DNA of 64,000 bases from Nigrospora sphaerica. Taxonomy: Eukaryota > Ascomycota > Sordariomycetes > Amphisphaeriales > Apiosporaceae. Under the pieces are notes generated by a model. It did no database searches. It had not been told where the DNA came from and was given only the letters and a program-made list of their open reading frames with translations. Shown one piece after another: positions 22,261 to 34,780 of the stretch. The DNA is taken from assembly GCA_018287875.1 (NCBI GenBank), contig JAGVVL010000012.1, positions 1-64,000 of the forward strand, in the 5' to 3' direction. The stretch's first letter is position 1. Each line of letters starts with the position of its first letter. Made by a program: the position numbers and the translations under genes.

Positions 22261-22635
22261 CACCCGCGCTTTGCCTCGAGGGTGGTGAATCGACCATTTC
22301 TAGGCTAAATGAAGCCCTAGGAACAGTTTCCGGGCTATCCGGTAGCTTATAGAGTCGTGGTTGTGAAGTTATCGCTATGTGGGGTCGGTTTCAAAAAGTT
22401 TTTTCGTTATGGAAGGATTATGAAAAAAGTGAACTTAGTTGTAATCTTATGGTGGACTCCGACCAAAGGGAGCGACGAAATGTACCTTCTTAGAATCTCA
22501 TGCTGCGAGGATTAGATGTTAACCAATGGTGCGAGAAGCTATACGTAGCGTTCATCGTGGCGGGGGCAGATGGGGCTGGGCGGGCACTGACAGGAAAATG
22601 CAATGTATGGGACCAAGGTGTTTACCAAGGCCTAT

Positions 22636-22754
22636 TGATGCGTGCCACCACGGGGGGACAATAACCTAGTCTGCTAAACTGGATACCGTGGACATACATA
22701 GGCTATTAAGAACAGGATCTGTCAACTGGTAGGTCCCCTACCCTTTACGCATCA
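22636..22754 (+). mobile_element. Solo LTR-A copy 2 with 5-bp duplication
   Basis: 119 bp, TGATGCG...CGCATCA, flanked by CCTAT at 22631-22635 and 22755-22759. Same family as 12798-12917 and 63272-63391. Confidence 0.88.
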
Positions 22755-22759
22755 CCTAT

Positions 22760-23621
22760 CTACCTCCTTTCATCTGCAATAGGGTCCTTTATCTCAGTTC
22801 AATGTGTTGCTGACGCTCGTTATAATCTTTACTATAAGAAATCAGCATGATCAGAGCACCGTTCTCGCGCTACAGGCTGGAGTTGTTGGAAACAACGCAC
22901 CGTTGGCTCCCATACGCCTACTGACACGAAAAGCAGAGGGGTCAAACAGAAGGTGAAGATCAAGCTATCTGGTGCGGCGCTGGCGGCGCTGCTGGGATTC
23001 TCGAACACACGGCCCCCACTTCATCAGGTGGCAGGGCCTTGACAGCTGCCCCAGATTGGCAGGGTCCCAGGTCCGTCACGTATCACCTACGGACGCTGTT
23101 TCGGGACAAGGAGCGACTGCAAGCCCCTTTGCAAATTGTGCATTGCCGAAGTAAGCACTAATACTTCCATTGCAGGGTACCCTCATCGTCCTCGATTTGG
23201 ATTTGTCCATTTCAACTGCCTATCGGAATGATGGTGGGGTCATACTATGCACCGCAGATTGAAAAGTAGGCTTGGCGAACTGATTGGCACTTATTGCCTA
23301 CGAATCTGCATTTCCAAGAAGTCTTGGGAGTGTGATAGGCCTTGGCATTCCTGGTCGGACAAACCATTTGTTGCAAGTGAAGGGGTCTACTGTACAGATC
23401 CCAGCGTTAGTATGTGGCGTACACTATGGCACAGTAAGGGTCTGCTTCACCTGTCTCCTGTGTATATATGACAGCCTGTCAACCCACTTCAAGGGTTGGT
23501 GGATCATCCACAATTCCATTCCCACATCCCAATCTCTGCTTTGTCTGAACTGCAATACTATTGATTGAATGCGTCGGCTGCATGCTCACCTTGTACCCAC
23601 CCCTGGAGAACATACCTCGCC
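22760..23621. other. No gene seen
   Basis: Non-coding sequence between the solo LTR and the membrane-protein gene. It probably includes the promoter of that gene. No repeat or RNA gene was recognised. Confidence 0.5.
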
Positions 23622-26109
23622 ATGGACACAGCTGACTCGGTCTACCTCGGTGTCTGGACCAACTGGTCCCGGGGATCGGCTGTCATGGGTGCGACCCTGA
23701 CAACAACACGGGAACATGGCAACCTTCTCATTGCATTCACCGCATTCTTCATACCCTTCGTTGCCTCCCGGTTCTGGCGCATTTTCGCCATCATTTTCCA
23801 TCAATACTACTCAACGCCGGACCCCGGGATGCCGTCCACCACCAAAGACAGGTCTTATTACGCAATTCATATTCTCCCGAGTCGGGGCTTGTGTCTTTCA
23901 TCCGCTTGATGTGGGCATGGCGCCGTGAACGCCGGTCGGCTTGGCTTCGTGTCCTACCTGTATGCCTGTTCCTTCTCTGCTCTATCTGTGCGTTTACAGT
24001 GGCAGGTGGCTTTTCTTCGCAAATTTCGACAGCGGGTGAAGTACTTCTCAAGGAGACACCTGCGAACTCGCTGGCTTCGGTGGAGAGAACGCAACCTTAT
24101 GGAATGCCCAACTATCCTACTGGTCGGCCTATAATAATAACTTGAAGAACTACGCTCAATCATGTTATTCCCATTCGAGCTCAAATCTCCTTGAGTGTTC
24201 TCGGTTTGTTACCAGCACTATTTCAACGGCGACAATGGACTACAACGCGCCGTGCCCTTTCAAAGCCGGTAGCTGTATGCGGAACAACTCAAATATACGA
24301 TTCGATACGGGTCACCTAAACAGCAATGACATTTTCGGACTCAATGCACCCAAGGAAGAGACCCTCGAGTTTCGATTTGTTCTGCAGGTTAGTTTCCCGT
24401 GCCTTATCGGCTCTGTGCTATATAAGCATATCTACTGTCTCTTTTGTCTGGTGGAATGCATCTTCAATTCTAAGCGATATAACGTTTAAGAGACAGTTGG
24501 GGCACTGAAAAAAAGTTCTAACATATTGATAGTGCGCCCCACTGGCCACAGAAGGGCGCACGCATAATATAACCAACAAAAATCGGAACTTTACCGCCTA
24601 CTCCTATGGCCCCCAGCCTCTGATGCTCAACAACTACACATATGCTGTTCCAGATATTGAGACCCAGTATGCCGGAGCAGGGCAAGGGCTTACCGGCTCT
24701 TCCAATTTCTTACTCTCGTAAGGCTCCCATTTCCCTCCAATATCTATAAAATGTCGTATCAATTACGATTATCTAGCTTCAGACTTATATATGTCTTGCT
24801 GCTTGATTTGAAACTGATGAAACGATGAAAGAGCGAGTACTTTCATCCCAGATAACGGTTTGAACGAAACTTCTGGATTTCATTTAGACCCATCTATTGA
24901 TGACGGGACTGGTGAAGTAACCTTGTTCTTTCTGTCCGGCAATGGAGTTCATTTCATGTCACACACAGACGACGATTGGTACAGAGCAACAATTCCCGCT
25001 GGAATTGCATATACGCCAGGTGATTCTGATCCGATAATTTGGTATCGTCCTAGCGAAGCGGCGTCGCCAATGGGATGCATACAACAAACGCAGTGGTGCC
25101 GGGATCCAGTATTGGGCGAATGTGGCAGTCTAGGGGCTTCTACGGATGCCCTATTCAGTGCTGCTCCGTGGTTCGGTCTAACCAGGGAAGACTGGAGCGC
25201 TGAGAGGCCTGTGTCACAAAACAAACTTGCATCTCTTCTCCTATGGGGACACTTCATGCGAACCCAAAGCGGGGCCAGTCTCTTTCGGATTGTCGAGACG
25301 CTAGGCCCAGCATCGCTTGCGTCTCAGAGACTAATACAATCAGGCCAACTAGACGCTACCGAGAAGAATCTATGGCAGACAGACGTTACTCAGTGGTGGT
25401 ATATTCTATTAGCCTCTTTCCAATCCCTCTATGTCACCACTGCTCGAGGAACCCTCGATTCGTCCGACAGGCTTGATACCTATAAACCAGCGAGTGAATG
25501 GGAATGGGAATTTTGCCACAACCAGGTAATTATGCTTAACTGTTGAACCTCCAAGCCCTATCAGTAATCGCTTGACTGACACACATTCAGAAAATTCGAA
25601 GCGAGCAATACAGCTCATTCAGCATTTTTGGCCTGGCATTCACATACACCATAGGAGCTATTATCATTATTATATCCTTCCTTGTCGAACCTATTCTATA
25701 CCTTCTACAGAAACGTAGCCGGTATGGAAAGTACGCCTACTTCGAGTGGGAGGGAGACACTGCTATTCAGCTCCATCGCTTGGCCCAGGATCACCTCGGC
25801 CACGGGCAATGGACCGAATGCGACACTGCCGTTCCGATGACGCGGCCGGGCGACTTGTTAGCCCCTTTCGACATCATGGATCCCGGGCACCCGATGCTAG
25901 TCCGTGAAATCGACGTGACCTGCGAGAACATCAGTTCAAAGAACCACCATCGAAGCTCGTTCAACAAAGGGACTCGGCAGGGTTACAATGCCGGAAAAAA
26001 CAGCGAGAGATCCATTGACAGTACCCATCGAGGCAACCAGGAATCCCGATCCAATGGCAACGGTGAAACTCTTAAGGCAAGGGTTCAGAGGCGTAACACT
26101 TTGTCTTGA
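23622..26109 (+). pseudogene. Uncharacterised fungal multi-pass membrane protein, four exons
   Basis: Start ATG 23622 (MDTADSVYLGVWTNWSRG). Exons as I read them: 23622-24387, 24533-24717, 24832-25525, 25591-26109. Introns of 145, 114 and 65 nt have GT/AG ends, and the first has a CTAAC site. A hydrophobic segment NLLIAFTAFFIPFVASRFW lies near residue 35, a second near 23950-24010 precedes the extracellular-looking Cys-rich domain (CPFKAG, CRDP, CGSLG), and a third (TYTIGAIIIIISFLVEPILY) lies in exon 4. The layout matches a recurrent fungal family of unknown function with a large ectodomain between membrane helices. Exon 1 needs two one-base corrections, near 23828 and 24048, both in short C or G runs. 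Everything downstream is open. Confidence 0.7.
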
Positions 26110-26626
26110 TATACATTGTGTGGCATTATATTATAGGCTACTCCTGAGCCTGTCGCTAGTTGTCAGATGTACTGCCTAACAGCTGTGCGCCAGCCGGCAG
26201 AAGCAAAGAACTACGTAAAACTGGAGTCGCACTCCACTAGCCTACAGCGGGGAGGAGAGAGAACAACTTCATACCATCAATTGAGATGCCACGGATGATA
26301 TCAGAATCGAACAATTAAGAGTCTTACTGCCTCAAGCCGACAAATCCAACATGCAGCAACCATTCGGATCGATCAATGGCCTGTCGGCGCAGCTAAGGAA
26401 GTCGTCGGACTGGACGAGCTGGCGACACGTCGTCCTACTCCAAGTTACGACGCACGGTCTTGAAGATCACGTCACAGACAAGCGACTACTGATTAAGCGA
26501 CTGACGATTCCGGACATCAGACATCAGAAATACGTGAAAACAGCAAATTCCCTCAGAGAGGCACGTACTTTGCTAGCTAGAGACGACGAGGGCATCGAAG
26601 CATACCATCATCAAGAGAATTTGATA
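26110..26626 (+). mobile_element. 5' part of a Copia element (gag start)
   Basis: A frame from 26351 (MQQPFGSINGLSAQLRKSSD, then DWTSWRHVVLLQV) resembles the N-terminal gag of fungal Copia elements. It is interrupted at 26627 by the P2 transposon and resumes at 28555. I could not find a 5' LTR or primer-binding site in the 240 bases upstream. Confidence 0.5.
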
Positions 26627-28552
26627 AGCTCACCCCCACCAAAGAGCCAACCCCCAAACGGCCAGAGGTCGAGATGACCTCACGCGATGGCAACACTACG
26701 GATCAATTGAATTATCTCAACAATCACAATAGCTACGCACAAGCAGACTGATCTCAAGAGACTATGATGCAGTCTTCTATCTCATGATCGACTTCTTCGT
26801 CCGATCCGTCTGTGCGGACAGCTTCAGATTCCGCAGTGACCGTACCCCTGCATCTTTAGGGGTCGACATCTCCTCCTTAACTTTGCGCACCTCCAGCATC
26901 GTCACGAAACGGTCCTGAGCGGTTGGCTGAACCTTGCGCTGTTTCTGGGGCTTCTGGCGATCCAGCGCTGCAGCCAATTGGTCTCGTTCGTGCTTCAGAC
27001 TGGAGATCTCAGCGGTCGCTTGGTCCAAGGCCTTGCCAGCCTTCCGAAACACCTGGCGTAGCGTTGCGTTGTTATAAACTGGATCAACACCACCAAGGTC
27101 CCGGTGGATTACGCTGATCTGACGTGACGTCCTCGGTGTCTTGACCTCTAGAGCAGACATCTGCGACGGCAGAGGGTCCTCCCTTGGCTGCGGAACACAC
27201 CAATTTGACCCCTCTGGCCTGTCGCGGTCATGCTGCCTCGCCAGTCGGCTATTAAGCGGCTTGCTGGGGTCCCTTGGATAGATGCCGGTCGCTCTCCAGC
27301 CTGTGGCGATATGCTCAGGTGTCAGAGCCTCCTTGCGAGCCTTATTCCAGGCCTCCAGAAACTCTGGCTTCTTTGGAGTCAGTGTTAAGCTGGTGAGGCA
27401 AGCGTCACGTAGGTATTTCCGATAGGCTCGCTTTAACACTGAGAAAGGGCCGAGATCTAACGGATGCAGCACTTGAGAAGTATGAGCTGGTAAAAAGTTG
27501 AGCCAGACGCGTGCCTCGAAACAGGTCATCATGAAGTCCTCAGCGCAGTGGCTTACGTGGCCGTCGAAGGTGAGGTGCCGCCACTGTTTAGGGTCTTCTG
27601 GAGCCGTCAGAGGCACGAATATCTGCTTCAGCCAGCGCAGCGCAATTGAATTGCTGGTCCAGCCAGCCTGTGAGGCTTCAAAGACCAGCTTTCGAGGTCC
27701 TGCTCATCGACTTAAGAGTTGAACCACTGCTGTTGAACTGCCTTGCCCTTGAAAATCACCAGTGGAGGCAGCGCGCGGCCAGCGGCAGAGATTGTTTCCA
27801 GAGAGGTCGTCCACTTGCCTCGAGGCGTATCCATAGCGAAGATCTGGCTCATAGCGGCAGATCCGATAACGAAGGGCAGTCTCCAAGGCCAATCTGAGCA
27901 CCTATCTTATCGAAGTTCTAGGTGTGCTCCGGTGGAATGCTAACGAGGTCTTCGTGGGCCAGCCTTTCGAATAACTCCTCAATATTGGCGCGGGAGGCGC
28001 CGTTGAGGCGCTGGAAATCCATACCAGTGGACACCAGGGTCTTGACCTGCGGCCAGCGCTTGAAGAACTGATAATGCCAGCGTTTTCCAAGGCGGCGTGG
28101 CTTCTAGAGGTCTCGAGGATGGACTGGGCAAATTGACGAAAGCGGCCGTGTGTTGGAGCTCAGCCAAGGCGGCCTTGAAGTAACACCCACGCCATAAGCT
28201 GGCGCTCTTACTCCTCAGTGAGGGCTTGGTGATGCTCCTAGGCATGCCTTTTAAGAGGCTTGCAATTGAATCTAGCAGTTAACTAGTGCCAGGTGACGTT
28301 GTATTGCTTGGTGACTAAGGGGATTGATTGACCTTGGGTCACTTGGAGGAGAGCGGCAGCCAGCTGCATTTCATCCATCGATATTGGTATCAAACAAAAG
28401 GACGGAGAACGGTGGTTCTAGAGATGTCATTTTTGTGTCTGTACGATGTCTGGTTGGTTAAATATTTGGTGTTGAAGAGCTGTGATTGCCTCATCTGTTG
28501 TCCGAAACCAGTGGCTGTTTGGGGGGTTGGCTCTTTGGTAGGGGGGTGAGCT
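26627..28552 (-). mobile_element. P2 pogo-like element, copy 2, inside Copia
   Basis: 1926 bp in reverse orientation, with TA at 26625-26626 and 28553-28554 and the same inverted repeats as 15055-16978. In the compared parts the two copies differ mainly in homopolymer lengths (for example CCC/CCCC, TTT/TTTT, GG/GGG). It is inserted into the gag of the Copia element. Confidence 0.93.
26777..28245 (-). pseudogene. P2 transposase copy 2
   Basis: The C-terminal 279 codons (27616-26777) are open and contain FDGHVSHCAEDF and HTSQVLHPLDLGPF, then a coiled-coil tail. The N-terminal part (28245-27980) is in another frame, and the same TAG and TAA codons as in copy 1 lie between them. It is not a functional single frame, so if this copy moved it did so with transposase supplied in trans or before the stops arose. 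Confidence 0.85.
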
Positions 28553-28554
28553 TA

Positions 28555-31500
28555 CAAGAAAAGGCAGACGGGTAATGGATGATGACCGACCTCACCGACG
28601 CTGGACAGAAGAACTTCAACCTGGACTACAACTGGTACAAGCAGAAGGAGACCACCTAACTCGCCCAGAAGACATCCTTCGAGAAACTCAACAAGTGGAT
28701 CTTCTCGACAGTCGACCCCGAGTTCATTTCCACCTGCTGCCAACCAGGAGACGGCATCTGGAGATGGTACGCCAATCTCGAGGCCAGATGCGGCATGATC
28801 TCCAGCGACGAGAAGCAAGCGATCCGGCAAGAATATAAGGAAGCAATCAAACCTCCCCGGTTCATCAGGGACGTAAGAGCTTGGGCAGACAAGTGGGAGA
28901 TGGTAATGGCGAAGGCTAAGGCCAAAGGAGTTGCAGACGCTCAGGACAGCTCCGCATGGGCGGTAGACTTCTTGAAAGCCGTCAGCACTCTCATGCCGTC
29001 TTAGGCCGCCGCATACCAAAAACATAAGAAAGAAGCCATTTCAGATGGGAGCCTAGAGTTTCGGAGCTTGGGAAACGATTTCCGTCAAGGCATTGCAATC
29101 CACCATATACCGAAAGGTTTTAGGAAGGGATCATTCGCCACGTACGCTGGCGAGGCTGATGAAGAGCCCCAGGATGATAACCAAATTGGGGACACCTGTA
29201 CCGTTGAGGATCAGAACCCAGCTGGCCCAGGTGCGGCTAAGCCACGTCGAGGAAGGGGCAGCAGATCCAGTCAACGAGATTCTTCTCGCGATGATCGGTG
29301 CCTAGCCTGCAATCTTCCTCACGCCCTTGAAATGTGCTACTACGTGTTCCTAGAAAAGGCATACCCCAAGTTCAGGCCTCGAAAAGAAATCCAGGACCGC
29401 GTCACGAACAACCTGGAGAACGACACAGAGTTGCAAGCAAAGGTCCGAGGGATGAAGAGAGCGAGGACAAAATCCAGCACCCTCGAACCATCAAAGAGAG
29501 CTCCCAGTCGACAGACTGACTATCCAGAAGAAGGGTAGCCGAAATTCCAGGTAGTTTCATGGTGGATAAAAGGGACTTTCCACTCCAGCGTTCGGTTATC
29601 CTGGACCGGGCCACGACAATTTCCATCATAACCACGGCTGAAAGATTACACGACCCGAGACCTGCACGTAACGATGATTTCGTGTGGTCAGGAGACCGGA
29701 CTCTGCCCATCCTAGGTTTCGGAACCATGATCGTCAACACTGGACTTCGGAAACTCGTCCTGGAAGACGTTGCATACTGCCCGCGACTGCTTACCACTCT
29801 GGTATCACTACGCCAGCTACGAGGGAAGGGATACCATTGGGACAACGCAAACGAACAAACGATGCTGCGAAGACGAGACAAGTCGGTAGTATGCACCTTA
29901 CAAGATAGGTGTGGCCAGTATGTCCTGGAATACCGACCAGCGGCAAATCAACCGGCTTCGTTTACGTCCTACCAAAAGGCACATGCCAAATGGACCCAAA
30001 GACCACCGCTCACGGGGAGGCAATAAGATGGCACGGCCGCCTCGGCCGTCCGGGTCCAGCAGCACTCGAACACCTCGTCAACGCTTCTCAAGGGGTGAAG
30101 ATACGAGGACCTACGACAGTGGAATGCGATGCGTGCGGACTCTCGAAGATAAAGAGAAAATCCAGCGAAAACCAAGGGCGTCGGATGAACAAAGCGGAGA
30201 ACGAATCGCGATCGATTTTCACGACTACGAGCTAGGCATCCAGGGCTATGTGTCACAAGCCCTACTCACATGTCGACGAACTGGATACATCTGGGATTAC
30301 TACCTAGGTGATAAGACTACGAGTTCAATCATTTCCGTTCTACGGTCCTTCCTTAGAATAATGGAAAATCAACATGGGATTAAAGTCAAGGTCATCAAGT
30401 GCGACAACGAGATCACGGAAGTGAAGCCCAAGGTCGCCACGTTCATTTCACACAAGCACATCAAGATCGAGCCCTCAGCCCCATATACCCAGTCACAGAA
30501 CGGATGCGCTGAGCGCTCAGGGGTGTCATCAAGGACAAGCAGCGTGCAATGCGCGTTGGAGCTAAGCTCCCACAACAACTATGGCCAGAGATCGGAAAAG
30601 CAGCAGTGTACCTCCACAATCGAACTCCAAATTGTGGTTCCAAGTGGTCATCGCTATACAACAACTTCTACACTGCTATGGCAAAAGCTCGTGGCATTCC
30701 AGCCCCCGATAGAAAGCCGGATCAGACGCACCTCAGAGCATACGGATGCAATGCCTTCGCAATGACGCCCATGGCTCAATAAAGGTTTGCGAGGAAACAA
30801 AGGCTCGCACCAAAGGCCTGGATTGAATACCACGTTGGGTACCGATCATCAAACATCTACAGAATCTGGATTCCGACCATGAACAAGGTCATCAGTACCA
30901 GAGACGTCATTTTCAATGAGGACGAGAGATTTACAAGAGATTTCGATGCATTTTGAGATGAACTCCTGCAAGCAGATACAAGCCTGATCGCTAAGTACGT
31001 GAGCCAACGCTCCTTGCCAGAGGACGTACAAGAGCCAAAACCAGAAGATGTGATCGAAGTGATGCCAATAATGGAAATGGAAAACGGAACTGGTAACCAA
31101 GAGAGTATGGAAGTACCGGGAGAGAACGAGGATGAACAATTGCCTCGTACCACCGCGGAATTTGAACCATTCCCATCTCCACCAGAGACACCACCATTAG
31201 CATTACTCACATATGCAATCTCACAAGCATCCTCAGAAGAGGCGACTGCTCAAGCCGAAAGAAAAAGACAATCACGTGGCAAGCCGCTTTTCTAGCAGGC
31301 CACAAATCTGTACCCATGAAAGGGACGGATGGCAAGACACTTAGCCGAGCCAAATTCGAAAGGCTTCTACGTCAGGGGTGAAGATTCACCGTTCCCTGCT
31401 ACCGCCACCGCCTAGAAGTCACTATGACTTAGCGAAACACCCACTCGGCAAGTTATTCATCCAAGCAGAGATTGACCACTTACAAAGCCATAAAGATATG

Positions 31501-32735
31501 AACTCCTGGACGGAGATACAGGCCAAAGAGCCCCGACTACAAGGACACCAAATCCTTGATTCAATCTGAGTATACGTGTAAAAGTTCGATAAGCACGTAA
31601 GGTTTCAGAAGTGCAAGGCGCGCCTCTTAGTCCGAGGAGACCAGCAAGCCAAGTCACAGAACCAAGAGACATACGCTACAACACTGGCAGGAAAGTCCTT
31701 TCGAACGCTAATTGCAGTTGCAGCTCGCTTCGACTTAGAACTGATCCAGTATGACGTGGTAAACGCCTTCGTACACGCACCAGTTGATCAAGAGATATTC
31801 ATGCGGATGCCTCCCGGATCACGGAAGCACGGAACGGTCCTACAACTCAACAAAGCACTGTACGAATTACGGATCTCCCAATGCTCTGGTAGAAGAGTTC
31901 ACGAAAACCCTCTCGACGATTGGATACCTACAAGTTCCCCACGAGCCATGTTGCTTCATCAAAGGAGGCGTACTTGTTTTCTTCTATGTGGACGACGTCA
32001 TTATCGCGTACCGGCAGAAAGATGCTCACAACGCCGAACACCTAGCAGTAGAGCTCCAAAAGCGATATAAGATCAGCGGAGGAGACCCAGTCCAGTGGTT
32101 CCTTGGCATGGAAGTCATACGTGACAGGCCGTCAAGAACTATCTGGATGGCACAGACCGCCTACATTGAGAAGATCACGACTCTCGCAGACACCAAACCC
32201 CCGCACATCGTGCCAATGGGCCCGGAAGAGCTGGTTCCACGAGCCATTGCGGCTTCCCAGCGAGAGGTCCAACAGTACCAAAAGAAGAACGGGTCTCTTC
32301 TATTCGCCGCAGTGTCCACGAGACCAGATGTGGCGTTTGCTACCTCAAGGCTAGCCAGGTTTTTAAACAATCCAAGTCCAAAGCACCAAGCAGCTGCCGA
32401 CCGAGTCCTGTGGTACCTCCATTCGACACGACACCTTGCCCTGCACTTTGGAGGGTTGGACGATTTACAAATCGCCAGTGACGCATCATTTGCCGATAAC
32501 ACCTTGGATCGGAAGAGTTCTCAGGCGTTCGCCATGAGGTTATTCGGAGGACTGATCGGATGGAGAGCAAACAAGCAAGACACTGTCACCACATCGACGA
32601 CAGAAGCCGAGTTGCTCGCACTGGCCCAAGCAGCGAAAGAGACCTTATACGTGAGCCGTCTTCTAAAGGAACTTACTGTGGAACTGGACGAAAAGACGAT
32701 CAAAATTGAATGCGACAATAAGCAAACGATCACGA
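28555..32735 (+). pseudogene. Copia-type gag-pol remnant
   Basis: Domains in order: gag with a knuckle-like CLACNLPHALEMC (29308-29345); a protease region in which the usual DSGAT box reads DRATT (near 29610); GAG-pre-integrase HGRLGRPGPAALEHL with CDAC (30030-30150); integrase core with D in AIDFHDYE, D in IKCDNEI and E in QNGCAERSG (30200-30510); reverse transcriptase with QYDVVNAFVHAP and the YVDD box (31690-32000); RNase H with IASDASFADN and a final IKIECDNKQTI (32460-32730). Several stops and frame changes interrupt it. Copia order (integrase before reverse transcriptase) is clear. No 3' LTR follows. Confidence 0.9.
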
Positions 32736-34470
32736 GTTGCACATGCGACGCTTCAAGCTTTCGGATGAGGATTGGATCGCAGAGCTCACGGCCTATTGTG
32801 AGGGTCAGCAGACTCTTTTCATGGTCATTACATGTATCGAACAAAGCAAGACTTGGGCAGAATGAAAGACAACATGCTCGATGTGTCCCTACTGGGTGAC
32901 AAGCTACAGAAGATCCGTACCAGCCGGAGGCTGTCAGTTCTGGAAGCCGGCCCCAAGCTCAGCGACCATATGGACATCTTCAATTACCTATTAGAGCATC
33001 GGGAGTTGGCACAGGAGCTCCAGACAGTCACTGAAAACAACGGGAACCAAGTCAAGCCTACGCGAGAAGGTCTGATCAAGAGACTTCACCCGAAAATTCA
33101 GCATCATTTGTACAAGAAGTGCAGAGATCTTGGATATGATGACACGATTAAGTATCTGATGAACTGGATGGTCGATAAGAAGTTTACCAACACCCTGGAC
33201 CCCGACAGCGCAGGCATTCAGGCAGCTGAAGAAGGTCCCCTTAATCAGAAGGTGCCCCACAAACTGAAAAAGAAACCACCTAAGGAGGACCAGGTCAATA
33301 CCGTTGATAATCCCATGGACAAGCTGCGCAAACAGGTTAAGGAGTTGAAGCTCCTTATAGTTCAACTTGCGAAGCACCAGAAGGACGAACGTGTGCCTGC
33401 CGCTGGTCAGCAGAACCTGCATCAAGTCATCGCGATCAAGGAACATATCACTCACAAGGCTATGGCCGAGGTAGTCGCGGCGGCAAAGGCTCATACCACA
33501 GGGTGCGGCCAGTCGACCAGATTCCCTTCGTGAATACCTATGCATCAGGCGGCTGTTATGCTTGTGGAATGCAAGACGACAGGAGTATGCGCTGCGGCAC
33601 GTTGGACCTGCTTGATCAAGAGGGAATCGCCCATTTCGACCCCAACATCAGGGGTTTCGGCTTGACAGTCGCAATGAGAATGGCGAGTGGCTAGATAGTG
33701 AAATATCAGCAGGCGCGGTGCGACGCGGCAAGCCAACCGTTTGGGAACTCTTCAAGGTGATCTTTCACCAGCGCAAAGGGGATGCGCGCCAGCAAGCATT
33801 CGCAAGGAGCGAGCTGCAAAAGCAGGGACTCCTCTCTGTGTACGAAGTCACCCAGCACGTTGAGGAAACCCAGCTGAAAAGGCGGAAGTCATTGATCACC
33901 TCAACCCATAGCAGGCAGAGCCAGAGGTGGCAACAGTGGAGAAAAGCGCCGAGCACGACTCCGCAGTCGCACCGCTGGTGGGTTTCGAGTTCGTGCGGGC
34001 TGGCACTGACAGCTAACACAAGAAAGAGGCATTCTCAAGCAGGTTCTCCAGAACAGAGAAGCTTATCTAGCCTGAGACCCAATGGAGATGGGCCAGATCC
34101 GCCCGGAGATCTTACCACCCTATGAAATCCGGACCGTTCAGCGCGTCGTATGGCAAGCTAAGAACGTGCCAATTCCAGGCGCACTGGTGCAGAAGGCAAT
34201 TGAAGTCCTGAATAAAAGGCTAGTCAGGGGATGGCAAGAAGAGTGTCACGGTCCTAGCCGGAACAGCTGGTTTGTGGTCAGAAAAAAGACGGGTGTGTTA
34301 GACTCATTAATTCGGCCACGCGGCTAAATGGAGTCACGATCAGGGATGCGCTCCTACATAGAGGGTGCGACGAGTTCGCCGAAGCCTTCGCGAACTGCCA
34401 AATCTTCACGGGACTAGACCTTTTCTCTGGATACGACCACTGCTTGCTCGCTGAGAAGAGCGGAATAATA
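32736..34470 (+). mobile_element. Gypsy-type fragment (gag and start of reverse transcriptase)
   Basis: Directly after the Copia RNase H, the frame switches to a gag-like protein (FKLSDEDWIAELTAYCEG, then 233 codons from 32832). A Cys motif CYACG follows near 33555. Near 34160-34470 is the beginning of a Gypsy-type reverse transcriptase (VPIPGALVQKAIEVLNKR, RNSWFVVRKKTG, FTGLDLFSGYDHCLL), which stops before the catalytic YxDD box. It is a truncated element with several stops. No LTRs were seen. Confidence 0.75.
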
Positions 34471-34780
34471 AAATAAACTTGCCCGTCGTCACACTATATA
34501 TAATCGTATATGGGAGCAGATTTGTACCGCACGTGTGGGTATACTTTTGCCGATATGGTGCAGTGGTCTGCGACACCCTTAAATAAGGAATGCCACGAAG
34601 TTCCCTTCCAAGGCGGTTGGGAAAGGCTTCCTAAAAAGAAAGAAGAAGAGCATAAGAAGTGAGGGAAAGAAGTAAAGGAGTGGATGTGGATGTATTCGAA
34701 AAAGTAAATGCATCTTGTAAAAGAAGGAGTCGACCACTCTTATATACCACTCTCCTCGGCTCGACCTGGCTTCGAATCCG

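Larger units (their letters stand above)
17571..22429 (-). mobile_element. Full-length Tad-like LINE (non-LTR retrotransposon)
   Basis: 4.86 kb on the minus strand with a 3' (AAT)n tail at 17571-17592 and a 15-bp target duplication, TGAACTTAGTTGTAA, at 17556-17570 and 22430-22444. The duplicated target includes the terminal bases of the pogo element, so the LINE arrived after it. It has a gag-like ORF1 with zinc knuckles and an ORF2 with endonuclease and reverse transcriptase, the Tad1 layout. Both frames contain indels. A truncated sibling lies at 446-635. Confidence 0.95.
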
